This document shows positions 48,801 to 57,654 of a stretch of 64,000 bases of DNA, one piece after another (positions within the stretch are counted from its first letter, which is position 1; each line of letters starts with the position of its first letter). The position numbers were made by a program, and so were the translations under genes. Source of the stretch: Aquimonas sp046318115 (GTDB taxonomy: Bacteria > Pseudomonadota > Gammaproteobacteria > Xanthomonadales > Xanthomonadaceae). Location: the NCBI GenBank assembly GCA_046318115.1, contig JBKCVA010000034.1, forward strand, positions 1-64,000, given 5' to 3'. The notes beneath the pieces were generated by a model, which had not been told where the DNA came from, did not search any database, and saw nothing but the letters and a program-made list of their open reading frames with translations.

Positions 48801-51668
48801 TCAGCGAAAGCGCTCACGCACCGCCTGCGTGCGCGCATCGTCGGCACCCAGGGTGCGCTCGCGCAGATCCAGCGCCCGCTGCAGCAGGGCGCGCGCAGCG
48901 GCACGATCGCCCTGCGCCTCAGCCAGATCCGCCTGCGCCAGCCACAGCTGGGCAAAGCGGTCATGGCTCTCTGGCAGGGCGGCCGCGAACACCTTCTCCG
49001 CCTGATCCAGCTGCCCGTCAGCCTCGCTCAGGCGGCCACGTTTGCGCAGCACGATGCCGAGGTGCAGGTGGTCGATGCCGACGCGCTCGTGCAGCGGCCC
49101 GTATTGGTGCCGCTGCGCCTCCAGCGCCTCGCGGTAGTGGCGCTCGGCCGGCTCGAGCGCGCCGCGCGCTTCGTGGACGCGCCCCAGGTTGAACACGGTG
49201 GCGGAGCGCCAGGCGTGTCCGGGCGGATAGAGGTCGAGCGCGCTGCGGTACTGCTGCTCGGCGGCGTCCAGTGCGCCCTGGTCGTGCAGCACCCAACCGA
49301 TGTCGCTGTGGGTCATGGCCACCAGTACGTGGCGATCGCCCAGGCGCTGCCTGCGGATGTCCAAGGCCTCGCGCAGCAGGGCCAGCGACTCGTCCAGCCG
49401 CCCCTGCGATTTCAGCAGGCGCGCCAGGTTGTTCATCACCGTCGCCGTGCCCGGATGCAGGCGGCCGCGGCCTTGCCGGCTGTCGTCGAGCACCCGACGG
49501 TAGAGGGCCTCGGCGGCGGCCTCGTCGCCGCGGCTGCGGTGCAGCACCGCCAGGTTGTTGCTGACGTGCAGCAGTTCGGGATGCCCCGCCGGCAGCAGGC
49601 GCGCGAACAGCGCCTGCGAGCGCTGTAGCAGCTCGGTGGCCTCGTCCAGGCGCCCCGCCGCGCGGCGCGCAGCGCCGAGACTGTTCAGCGCACTGGCAAG
49701 CGGCAGGCCCGGCGGCGTCGACGCTTCGACTTCCGCCAGCAGCGCACTGAACTGGGTGTCAGCGGCTTCGATCTCGCCGGTCCACAGCTCGGCCCAGCCC
49801 AGTGCCTTGCGCGCCTCCCACTGCAGCTCACGCTGTTCGGCGCTGGCCGCTTGCGGCAGGCGCGCTGCCGCGCGCAGCCAGCGACGGGCTTCGTCGGTCG
49901 CGCCGAGCTCGGCCTGCGTGCGCCCGGCCAGCAGCTGCCAGCGCTGCTGCTGCACGGGCGTGCGCAGGGCTTCCGCGAGCAGGGACGCCGCCGACTCCAG
50001 CTGCTGCCAGGCCTCGTCGGGCAGGCCCAAACCGAGCTGGGCGTCGGCGACGGTCAGGCGCAGATCGAAGCCCAGCGGCGGGTCCGCCGCCAGCTCGGCT
50101 TCGAGCGGCTCCAGTCCGCGTGCAAGCACTTCGCGCACGCTGAGGTCGGCGACTCCGCTGCGCTCGGGGTCGGCCTGGGCGAGCAGCTGCAGCAGCATCG
50201 CCTTGACCCGCTCGGCGCGCAGCGCCTGCGCCGCCGCGTGGTCGCGCTCGGCCGCCAGCGCCAGCGCCTGCTCGCGCTGCTGCAGAGCGAACAGCACCAG
50301 CACCGCGGCCAGCAGCCCGAGCACCGCGGACTCCAGCGGATGCCGCGCCACCAGGCGCCGCAGCCGATAGGCGAAGCTCGGGCTTCGCGCACGCACCGGC
50401 AGCCCTCGCTGCCAGCGCCGCAGATCCTCGGCCAGGCTGTCGGCATCGGCGTAGCGCGCCTGCGGCTCCTTGCGCAGGCACATCAGCACGATGCGGTCGA
50501 GGTCACCACGCAGCCTTCGCCGCAGCGCCTTCGGCGAAGCGCCGCGGGCCTCGGCGCGGCGCTGCAGATCTTCGCCCTCGGCGAAGTGCTGGCTCGGCGG
50601 CAGCGGCAGCTGCTCGCACACCGCACGCTGCAGTGCCGCCGGGCTGGGGTCGGTGGGCTGCTGCGCCTGGCAGCCGCTGAGCAGCAGGTAGAGCAACAGG
50701 CCCATCTGGTACAGGTCGGCGGCCACGCCCATCGGCTGGCCCAGCAGCTGTTCGGGGCTGGCGTATTGCGGCGTCAGCAGGCGCAGCGCGGTGGCGGTGG
50801 CCTGCTCGTCGGCCGCGCCCTGCAGGGATTTGGCGATGCCGAAATCCAGCAGATGCGGCCGCCCGGACGCATCGACCAGCAGGTTCGAGGGCTTGATGTC
50901 CCGATGCAGCACGCCGCTGCGGTGCGCATGGGCAAGCGCATCCAGCACCTGCAGGCAGAGCGCGACGCGGGCGCCCAGATCGAGCCGGGCGCTGTCGCAG
51001 TAGCGGTCGATGGGTTCGCCCTCAACCCGCTCCATCACCAGATAGGGCCGGCCTTCGGCGTCTTCGCCGCCGTCGATCAGCCGGGCGATGCCGGGGTGCG
51101 AAAGCTCGGCAAGAATGCGCCGCTCGCGCTCGAAACGCCGCAGGAACTCGCGCGAATCGATGCCCGCGTGCAGGCGCTTGACCGCCGCCTGCAGCACGAA
51201 ACCATGGCTGCGCCGCTCGCCCAGATGCACGCTGCCCATCCCGCCGCGGCCCAGCTCGGCCAGCAGCCGCCACTCGCCCGCCTGCTGGACGGCCGTGTCA
51301 GCTGTCGCCTGCGCCTGCAGATCCAGCGCTTCGGGCGCCTGCGCCAGCGCATGCAGCAGCTGCAGCGGCGCCGCCGTGCGCTCCGGCTGCAGCTGCTCGG
51401 CGGCCGCCAGCAGCTGGCGCAGCGCCGGCTGCAGGGCCGCCGGCTGCGCAGCCAGGGCGTCGACGCGCGCCGCGGCCTCGAGTTCCAGCAGCCGCTCCAG
51501 TGCGGCATCGAGCTGCCGCAGAGCCTCGACATCGAGAGCGGCGAGGTCCGCACCGGCGGGAGCCGAAGCGCGGCGGCTCTCGCCCGAGGCTTGGAGCCCA
51601 GCGCCCGACGGCGCCGCGGCCCCGGAGACGCTGCCATCGGGGGTCGCCGGTCCCGGCGCCTGAATCAC
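48801..51668 (-). CDS. Membrane Ser/Thr protein kinase with C-terminal TPR domain
   Basis: 955 residues. The GTG start overlaps the sigma factor stop (GTGA). An Ala/Leu-rich N-terminal region (1-130) precedes the kinase domain (about 135-400): LLAELGRGGMGSVHLGER, AVKRL, VLHRDIKPSNLLVD near 254 and DFGIAKSL near 277, all catalytic residues intact. A membrane segment is near 441-462 (SAVLGLLAAVLVLFALQQ). The exterior part (about 480-955) is built of TPR-type repeats (AWQQLESAASLLAEALR, ATELLQRSQALFARLLPAGHPELL, LDESLALLREALDIRRQRLGD). Such sigma-kinase-TPR pairs are common in Lysobacterales and planctomycetes; the kinase may act on the sigma factor or its targets. Confidence 0.95.
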   Translation of the reverse strand: MIQAPGPATPDGSVSGAAAPSGAGLQASGESRRASAPAGADLAALDVEALRQLDAALERLLELEAAARVDALAAQPAALQPALRQLLAAAEQLQPERTAAPLQLLHALAQAPEALDLQAQATADTAVQQAGEWRLLAELGRGGMGSVHLGERRSHGFVLQAAVKRLHAGIDSREFLRRFERERRILAELSHPGIARLIDGGEDAEGRPYLVMERVEGEPIDRYCDSARLDLGARVALCLQVLDALAHAHRSGVLHRDIKPSNLLVDASGRPHLLDFGIAKSLQGAADEQATATALRLLTPQYASPEQLLGQPMGVAADLYQMGLLLYLLLSGCQAQQPTDPSPAALQRAVCEQLPLPPSQHFAEGEDLQRRAEARGASPKALRRRLRGDLDRIVLMCLRKEPQARYADADSLAEDLRRWQRGLPVRARSPSFAYRLRRLVARHPLESAVLGLLAAVLVLFALQQREQALALAAERDHAAAQALRAERVKAMLLQLLAQADPERSGVADLSVREVLARGLEPLEAELAADPPLGFDLRLTVADAQLGLGLPDEAWQQLESAASLLAEALRTPVQQQRWQLLAGRTQAELGATDEARRWLRAAARLPQAASAEQRELQWEARKALGWAELWTGEIEAADTQFSALLAEVEASTPPGLPLASALNSLGAARRAAGRLDEATELLQRSQALFARLLPAGHPELLHVSNNLAVLHRSRGDEAAAEALYRRVLDDSRQGRGRLHPGTATVMNNLARLLKSQGRLDESLALLREALDIRRQRLGDRHVLVAMTHSDIGWVLHDQGALDAAEQQYRSALDLYPPGHAWRSATVFNLGRVHEARGALEPAERHYREALEAQRHQYGPLHERVGIDHLHLGIVLRKRGRLSEADGQLDQAEKVFAAALPESHDRFAQLWLAQADLAEAQGDRAAARALLQRALDLRERTLGADDARTQAVRERFR

Positions 51669-52216
51669 GTGAGGGCCGCCTGCAGCCAGACCCGCGCGCG
51701 CAGCCAGTCGCGCTGCACGGTGCGCAGCGAAAGCCCCAGCGCTTCGGCCGCCTCGGCCTCTCCCAAGCCGGCGAAGCAGCGGCATTCGATCAGCGCGACC
51801 AGGCGCGGGTTGGCCTCGTGCAGCCGCTGCAGCGCCTGGTCGAGGGCCAGCACCTGCTCGCTCAAGGCTTCGATGGACGCACTGTTCTCCTCCAGCTCGA
51901 CATGGACACCGTCGCCACCGCGCTTCTGCGCGCTGCGACGACGCGCGAGATCGACCAGAATGCGGCGCATGGCGCGCGCGCAGATGGCGAAGAAATGGCC
52001 GCGGTCCTGCCAGTCCACATCGCACTCGTCGACCAGCTGCAGGTAGGTCTCCTGCACCAGCTCGGTGGCCTGCAGAAGGGCGGTGTCGGCAAAGCGCCGC
52101 AGCTGCTGGCGAGCGATCTTCTGCAGCTGCGGGTAGACATGCGGCAGCAGGCGGTCGAAGGCGGAGCGGTCGCCGGCACGGTGCTGGCGCAACAGTTCAG
52201 TGATATCGACTTCCAC
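51665..52216 (-). CDS. ECF-type sigma factor (group paired with Ser/Thr kinases)
   Basis: 183 residues from a GTG with AGGAG seven bases upstream; the longer frame to 52273 lacks a site. Region 2: DITELLRQHRAGDRSAFDRLLPHVYPQLQKIARQQL and TELVQETYLQLVD, with HFFAICARAMRRILVDLARRR for -10 recognition. Region 4 (about 125-180): LDQALQRLHEANPRLVALIECRCFAGLGEAEAAEALGLSLRTVQRDWLRARVWL. This matches the TIGR02999-type sigma group, which usually lacks an anti-sigma factor and is encoded beside a Ser/Thr kinase, here by a four-base overlap. Confidence 0.94.
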   Translation of the reverse strand: MEVDITELLRQHRAGDRSAFDRLLPHVYPQLQKIARQQLRRFADTALLQATELVQETYLQLVDECDVDWQDRGHFFAICARAMRRILVDLARRRSAQKRGGDGVHVELEENSASIEALSEQVLALDQALQRLHEANPRLVALIECRCFAGLGEAEAAEALGLSLRTVQRDWLRARVWLQAALT

Positions 52217-52342
52217 GCCGGGCTCCTGCCAACGCGGGCGATGCGCCCGGCGCTGATTCGACCAGTGCGGCAATCCGATCGCAAGGGCGCCTGTCGGGCG
52301 CTGCGCGCCAGCGCCACGCTGGGGCGTGGGCGGCGGCCACCC

Positions 52343-52707
52343 TTACCGCCGCCAGGCGAAGAAGCGCTCGGTCCAGCGCAGCGCCCCCTGCGGGGCATTG
52401 GCGCGCTTCCACACGCCGGCCGCGTACTTGTTGGCCTCGCTCATGGTCGGGTAGACGTGGAGGGTGCCGAGCAGTTTGTTCAAGCCGATGCCGTGCTTCA
52501 TCGCCAGGACCAAGCCTGGCGCACAGCACTGTGGATGAACTGGCAGGGGCCGGCGACGTCGCCACCCACAAGGGTGTTCGGGAAGTGGGTGCGCAACCCC
52601 GCATCCACCCCGACATGGCTGCACGGGCCGAGTTCGACGCCCCACTTCTGCAGCCCGAAGCCCCGGGTGTTCGGCATGCGCGCCCATGCCAGCAGGGGGA
52701 TGGCTTT
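52343..52707 (-). pseudogene. Decayed 3' fragment of a TVP38-FAD oxidoreductase paralogue
   Basis: Two stretches in different frames copy parts of the intact gene at 54946-57087. The upstream one (MPNTRGFGLQKWGVELGP to GGDVAGPCQFIHSAVRQAW) matches its TPNTQGFGLQELGVELGP region; the downstream one (LAMKHGIGLNKLLGTLHVYP to ALRWTERFFAWRR) matches its C-terminus almost residue for residue. About 300 bp between them is deleted (from after QAW to before LAMKHG), with a frameshift at the junction. The N-terminal two thirds is missing. It cannot encode a functional flavoprotein and lies in the same orientation as the intact copy. Confidence 0.9.
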
Positions 52708-52718
52708 TTCACACGCGC

Positions 52719-54371
52719 TCAATGGGTCTCGACCGCCAAGCCTGCCTCCTCGATCACCGCGTTCAGCAGGGCGCGACCCGCCTGAGCCTGGCCCGGACGG
52801 TTGTAGTCGCCCGCGAGGATGACGATGCTCATGTCCAGGCTCGGCAACAGATACAGCCTTTGTCCGCCGTTGCCAAAGGCGGCGATCCAGGCGGGCTCGA
52901 CACCCGCCGCGGCGTGCCACCACTGGCGGCCATAGCGCAGCCCATCTCCCGTGTCGATCCGAGGCGTCAACAGCGTTGCTGTCGCAGCTGCCGGAAGCAG
53001 CGTTCGCTCCTGCCAGCGTCCGCCCGCGAGCAGAAGACGGCCGACACGCGCGAGATCGCGAGCGGAGAGCCGCAGGCCCGAGTAGGCCAACGCCTTACCG
53101 CGTCGGTCGCGGACCCATTCCGCGCTGTCGATACCCAGCGGGGTGAACAGCGCGGTCTGCGCGTAGTCAGCCAGCGGGCGCCCACTGACCCGCTCAAGAA
53201 CCTCGGCCAGCACCGCCGTGTTGCCACCGCTGTGGGCGAACTGCCTGCCCGGCTCGAACCGCAGCTCACGCGTGAGCACGTAGCGCAAAGGATCATCCGC
53301 AAGACGCATGCGCGTCTCACTGTTCGACAGCGAGGCATAGCTTCCGGATTCGTTCCAGGCCAGTCCGGCGCTCATGTCGAGAAGATGCTCGAGCCGTAGC
53401 GCCTGCAGCGGCCCGGCGCGCAGATCCGCATACTCGGGAAAGAAGTCGAGCACGGGTCGCTGCATCGAATCCAGGGTCCCATCAGCCTCGGCCAGCACCA
53501 CCAACAGACCCAGCACCGACTTGCTGATCGAACGCAGATCATGCGGACTGTCGGGTCCAAACCGGCGCAGCTCAGGCAGCAGAGCGCCGACAGAACGATC
53601 GACCCCGCGCGCATAGGCTTCGAAGCGGATCCTGCCGCCTTGCTCGACGAGAAAGGCATGCAGGTTGGCGCCGCCCTCGACCTGCGCATCCAAGGCCTCG
53701 CAGAGGCGCTGTTCGACAGCGGCCGGCAGCGGCGCAACGCGCCAACCGTCATCACGCGCCTCGGCTGCGCCACAGCTCACCCAACTGGGCTTGAAGGCGG
53801 TCGGGGTGGGCGAGATCAGTGCGAGACCGAGCGCCGCCACGGCGCCCAGCAGAAGCCCGCAGACCACTTCCGCCGCGGTGTGCCTGCGCAGGCGCAGGCG
53901 TGAGACGGCAACCAGCAGCGCCATCACCGCGAACACCGCCGAGGCGAGCGCTGATGGCCACAACCACGCCATGGGCAACACGGCGAACAGGCAGTGCTGG
54001 GAGATCTTGAGCCAGCGCGCGCTCAGCATCACCACTGCCATGCTGGCGGTGACGACGCCCAGAACAGAAGCCAACTCGGCGGCGCCCGACTGCGCCGTCG
54101 CCGCGGCGGCGATACCGAGGCCGATCAGCAGGAAACGGTTGAGACTGCGTCGTTCCTTCGGCTGGCTTGCGTCCACGTGGCTCCAGCCGCCGCGCCGCGT
54201 CTGCCAGACCAGGAATCCGAGCACGATGGCCAGCACGCCCCCCACCCAGAGAAGCACGCTGTGGCCCCGTGCAACGCCGCCGGCAAGCAGCGTCGCCCAC
54301 AGCGCGGACACCGCGATGGATAGCACGGGATGCCAGAGAATCGAGATCCAGCGAGCGAGCAGGGTTGGCAT
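52719..54371 (-). CDS. PAP2-like membrane domain fused to class C beta-lactamase-type serine hydrolase
   Basis: 550 residues from an ATG with GGAG upstream. The first 210 residues form about six membrane helices with a PAP2-like active-site end, SRLRLRRHTAAEVVCGLLLG, but the KxxxxxxRP and PSGH motifs are degraded (ISQHCLFA in place of PSGH), so phosphatase activity is doubtful. The C-terminal part (about 235-550) is a serine hydrolase of the beta-lactamase/esterase fold: SISKSVLG with the SxxK nucleophile near 280, LDMSAGLAWNE, HSGGNTAVLAEVLE in the YxN position, and GLRLSARDLARVGRLLL. The catalytic part would face the periplasm. It is bracketed by the two copies of the oxidoreductase 3' end. 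Confidence 0.85.
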   Translation of the reverse strand: MPTLLARWISILWHPVLSIAVSALWATLLAGGVARGHSVLLWVGGVLAIVLGFLVWQTRRGGWSHVDASQPKERRSLNRFLLIGLGIAAAATAQSGAAELASVLGVVTASMAVVMLSARWLKISQHCLFAVLPMAWLWPSALASAVFAVMALLVAVSRLRLRRHTAAEVVCGLLLGAVAALGLALISPTPTAFKPSWVSCGAAEARDDGWRVAPLPAAVEQRLCEALDAQVEGGANLHAFLVEQGGRIRFEAYARGVDRSVGALLPELRRFGPDSPHDLRSISKSVLGLLVVLAEADGTLDSMQRPVLDFFPEYADLRAGPLQALRLEHLLDMSAGLAWNESGSYASLSNSETRMRLADDPLRYVLTRELRFEPGRQFAHSGGNTAVLAEVLERVSGRPLADYAQTALFTPLGIDSAEWVRDRRGKALAYSGLRLSARDLARVGRLLLAGGRWQERTLLPAAATATLLTPRIDTGDGLRYGRQWWHAAAGVEPAWIAAFGNGGQRLYLLPSLDMSIVILAGDYNRPGQAQAGRALLNAVIEEAGLAVETH

Positions 54372-54945
54372 GCAGTCTCCAGGTTCGGGCGCGGGTGCGG
54401 CCTTCAAAGACTGCACGATGAGGCTCAAGACTGGCACGCGCCTGACGGTCGGTGGCGGAATCGGAGGTCTGCCCGATCGCTTTTGCATGTGCAACGCGCC
54501 GGTTCTTCACGCCACTGACAGCGCTGCGATCGACGAAACGCGCGGTCGTCTGCAGCGATTCGCGCTACGCAGGCATCGAAGCCGATCCTGCGCGCGCAGC
54601 GATCCGTGGCGAACCACTGCCTCGATACGCGGCTTGTCCGTTCCAGGGCCGTCGCGGCAACACCCCCTCTGGAACGGCAGCTGGCCTTGCCACGTTGAAG
54701 GCCCATCGAGAGAAGCACGGGACCGGGGCAAGCATCGAGCTCCGGTGGGTCAAGACCCACCCTATGCACGCGAGACCCATAGGGTGGGTCTTGACCCACC
54801 ATGACCTCAACTCTCGGCCCACCCATTGCCTCGCCACCGTCGCGAAAGTTGCGTAGCGCGGCGTCGAAGCTTGGGCCGCGTCAGGCCGTCCAGGGGAACG
54901 GGGGGACCGGGGCGAGGGTCGTGCTCCGGTGGGTCAAGACCCACC
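54372..54945. repeat. 574-bp non-coding stretch with three GGTGGGTC palindromes
   Basis: GGTGGGTCAAGACCCACC followed by CTATG occurs at about 54744 (plus) and 54929 (plus), and its reverse complement at about 54780. Each is an 8-bp perfect palindrome with a two-base centre. The plus copies are preceded by a shared ACCGGGGC(A/G)AG sequence, so the repeat unit is about 45 bp. The 54744 and 54780 copies face each other and can fold together. A separate inverted repeat, CCGTTCCAG with CTGGAACGG, is at 54638-54677. No gene is supported here. Confidence 0.8.
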
Positions 54946-57087
54946 CTATGATCTTCGCCAGGCGAAGAAGCGCTCGGCCCAGCGCAAGGCGGCCTGCGGG
55001 GCATTGGCGCGCTTCCAGACGCCGGCCGCGTATTTGTTCGCCTCGCTCATGGTCGGGTAGACGTGGATGGTGCCGAGCAGTTTGTTCAGACCGATCCCGT
55101 GCTTCATCGCCAGCACGAACTCCGGCAGCAGCTCACCCGCATGCGCGCCGACGATCAGCGCGCCGAGGATGCGATCCTTGCCCGGTGCGGTCAGCACCTT
55201 GACGAAGCCGTGGTCGTTGCCGTCGGCGATCGCACGATCAAGATCGTCGATGCCGTAGCGGGTGACCTCGACTTCGATGCCGCGCTCGCGGGCTTCGTCT
55301 TCGCTCAGGCCGACGCGCGCGACTTCCGGATCGGTGAAGGTGACCCAGGGGATCACCCGGTAGTCCACGGTGTAGCTCCAGAACGGCGCCAGCAGGCCGT
55401 TGACCGCCGCGTACCAGGCCTGGTGCGCGGCGACGTGGGTGAACTGGTAGGGCCCGGCAACATCACCGGCCACGAGGATGTTCGGGAAGTTGGTGCGCAT
55501 CAGCGCGTCCACTGCAACATGGCCGCGCGGGCCCAGTTCGACGCCCAGCTCCTGCAGCCCGAAGCCCTGCGTGTTCGGCGTGCGCCCCAGCGCCAGCAGC
55601 ACGCGGTCGAAGTCGAAGCTCTGCTCGCCCTGCGGGCCCTGCGCATGCAGACGGCCGCGGCCATCGGGCAGGCGCTCGAAGCGCAGCGCGCGCGTGGCGA
55701 GCGCGAGTTCGACGCCCTCGCGCTGAAGCCAATCGGCCAGCTCGGCGCCGGCTTCGGCGTCCTCGCGCGGCAGCAGACGTTCAGCCATCTCGACCATGCG
55801 CACCTGCGCGCCGAAGCGGGCGAAGCACTGCGCCAGCTCGCAGCCGATCGGGCCACCACCCAGCACCAGCAGGCGTTGCGGCAGTTCGCGCAGGCCCCAC
55901 AGCGTGTCGCTGGTGAGAAAGTCGAGATCGTTCAGGCCGGGAATCGAAGGCACCGTCGGCCGCGCGCCAGTGGCGATCACAATCGAGCGCGCGCTGATGC
56001 GGCGGCCGCCGACTTCGACCTCCCAGGGGCTGACCAGCTTGGCCTCGCCCTCGATCACCTCGACGCCCAGGCCGGTGTAGCGCTCCACCGAGTCGTGCGG
56101 CTCGATCTTCTGGATCACCCGCTGCACGCGCTCCATCACTTCGGCGAAGTCGAACTCGGCGCGCAGGCGGCGGATGCCCAGCTGCTCGCTGTCGCGCGCC
56201 TCGGCCAGCAGGCGCGCGCTGCGGATCAGCGCCTTGCTGGGCACGCAGCCGGTGTTCAGGCAGTCGCCGCCCATGCGGTGCTTCTCGATCAGCGCGACCT
56301 TGGCCTTCACCGCAGCGCCGATGTACGTGGTCACCAGCCCCGCCGAACCCGCGCCGATCGCGACCAGGTTGTAGTCGAAGCTCCGCGGGCGCTTGAACCC
56401 GGCGTAGACGCGGCGCGCCTTCAGCCAACCGAGTGCGGCCTTGAGCAGCAGCGGCAGCAGACCGATCGCGACGAAGGCCAGCAGCAGGCCGGGTGAGGCG
56501 ATGTCAGACGGCGACTCGATGCTGGCGAGCTGGGTGCCGGCGTACACGTAGACCACGGTGGCGGGCAGCATGCCGAGCTGGCTGACCCAGTAGTAGGTCC
56601 ACAGCTTGAGCGAAGTCAGGCCGCTGACCAGGTTGACCACGAAGAACGGGAACAGCGGCACCACGCGCAGGGTGAACAGATAGAACCCGCCCTCGCGGCG
56701 CACGCCCTCATCGATGCCGCGCAGACGCTCGCCAAAGCGCTTTTCAATCGCCTCACGAAACAGAAAGCGCGCCGACAGAAAAGCCAGCGAGGCGCCGAGC
56801 GTGCTGGCGAAGGACACCAGCAGCACGCCCCAGCCGAGCCCGAACAGCGCGCCGGCGGCGAGCGTCAGCACCACCGCGCCGGGAATCGAGGCGGCCGTCA
56901 CCAGCACGTACACGCCGAAGAAGGCGGCGAAGGCCAGCAGCCAATTGCCATCGACCCAGGCCGATAGCTCAGCCTGTCTGTTCTTCAGCGTCGCGAAGTC
57001 GAGCTCGGCGATCAGCCCGCTGCGCCAGGCCCAGGCTAACAGGGCGGCGAGTGTGATTAGAAGGAGGACGCGGGCAAGGGTTTTCAT
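54946..57087 (-). CDS. TVP38/TMEM64 (VTT) membrane domain fused to FAD-dependent disulfide-type oxidoreductase
   Basis: 713 residues. Residues 1-230 are a VTT domain with several helices (VTAASIPGAVVLTLAAGALFG, FLFREAIEKRFGERL, LRVVPLFPFFVVNLVSGL). The rest is a class I flavoprotein of the mercuric reductase/lipoamide dehydrogenase family: YNLVAIGAGSAGLVTTYIGA, the redox disulfide GGDCLNTGCVPSKALIRSA near 272-277, LVLGGGPIGCELAQCF for NAD(P)H, NILVAGDVAGPYQFTHVAAHQA, and the dimerisation domain with VTFTDPEVARVGLSE and the base-bearing HVYPTMSE. This fusion is widespread and annotated as bifunctional, but its substrate is unknown. No MerA-type C-terminal cysteine pair is seen. Confidence 0.95.
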   Translation of the reverse strand: MKTLARVLLLITLAALLAWAWRSGLIAELDFATLKNRQAELSAWVDGNWLLAFAAFFGVYVLVTAASIPGAVVLTLAAGALFGLGWGVLLVSFASTLGASLAFLSARFLFREAIEKRFGERLRGIDEGVRREGGFYLFTLRVVPLFPFFVVNLVSGLTSLKLWTYYWVSQLGMLPATVVYVYAGTQLASIESPSDIASPGLLLAFVAIGLLPLLLKAALGWLKARRVYAGFKRPRSFDYNLVAIGAGSAGLVTTYIGAAVKAKVALIEKHRMGGDCLNTGCVPSKALIRSARLLAEARDSEQLGIRRLRAEFDFAEVMERVQRVIQKIEPHDSVERYTGLGVEVIEGEAKLVSPWEVEVGGRRISARSIVIATGARPTVPSIPGLNDLDFLTSDTLWGLRELPQRLLVLGGGPIGCELAQCFARFGAQVRMVEMAERLLPREDAEAGAELADWLQREGVELALATRALRFERLPDGRGRLHAQGPQGEQSFDFDRVLLALGRTPNTQGFGLQELGVELGPRGHVAVDALMRTNFPNILVAGDVAGPYQFTHVAAHQAWYAAVNGLLAPFWSYTVDYRVIPWVTFTDPEVARVGLSEDEARERGIEVEVTRYGIDDLDRAIADGNDHGFVKVLTAPGKDRILGALIVGAHAGELLPEFVLAMKHGIGLNKLLGTIHVYPTMSEANKYAAGVWKRANAPQAALRWAERFFAWRRS

Positions 57088-57654
57088 TGGAGGGCCGGGA
57101 TTCGGGAATGGGGATTCGGGATTCGTTGGAGCACGATGTCGGTGAAGGATTGGGCCAGACCTTGGCCGTAGGAATCATGAGCTTTCCCGCGCGCGCCCCG
57201 CGTGGGTGCGCTTGTTGGCTCGTCGCGACTGGCGATGACCTTGCATAAGCCAGCGTAGCGACGGCTAGCGCGCTGGCGGTGGCCGGCTGGGCAGCGAGCG
57301 ACTCGGAGCGGTCTTGAAGACGCTGTGCCGACCCGCTCCGACCGGCCCCTCGTCCGGCGCTGCGCGCCACCTTCTCCTGTGGGGAGAAGGATTGCCAGCG
57401 CGATGCCCCTGCCCTGCGGACTGCTGGGCGGGTTGGGATCCCTTGCCGATCACGAGAGCGATGCCTCCACGGGCGAGGCACGGAGTGTCCAACAACGCTG
57501 CCCGGGTCTCTGACCCACAGAGCCTGCCGCCCGAGCCGACTGCGCAGTGTCTTCATCGTGTGCAAGGCCTGCGTTGCCCACCCCAGCGTTCGTCACTGTC
57601 AGCGCTGTGTTGTCAGGCGCAGCATGCGCGAGTTCTGAGTTCCGGAGTGTCCGC
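57088..57654. repeat. Intergenic region with GGGATTC array and REP-like sequence
   Basis: 57091-57130 is a GGGATTCGGGAATGGGGATTCGGGATTCG-type array (given here in parts: GGGATTCGGGAATG then GGGATTCGGGATTCG) ending four bases before the oxidoreductase start codon. At 57338-57391 a second repeat reads CGGCCCCTCGTCCGGCGCTG, then GCGCGCCACCTTCTCC and GGGGAGAAGG, the reverse complement of the sequence at 60259-60325. The promoter of the amidase should lie in the last 250 bp, not pinpointed. No gene is supported. Confidence 0.75.

Noticed and set aside
52719..54371. True antibiotic-resistance beta-lactamase
   Set aside because: The SxxK motif is present, but the membrane fusion and the HSGGN motif in place of a typical YxN fit the broad esterase/penicillin-binding-like group; no evidence for drug hydrolysis.
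54452..54856. Small protein genes in the repeat-rich gap (also 63498-63806)
   Set aside because: The frames run through palindromic repeats, give the repeat-derived WVKTHPM-like sequence, and lack ribosome-binding sites.
54742..54950. CRISPR array
   Set aside because: The palindromes are irregularly spaced, occur in both orientations and have no uniform spacers; no cas gene is present.
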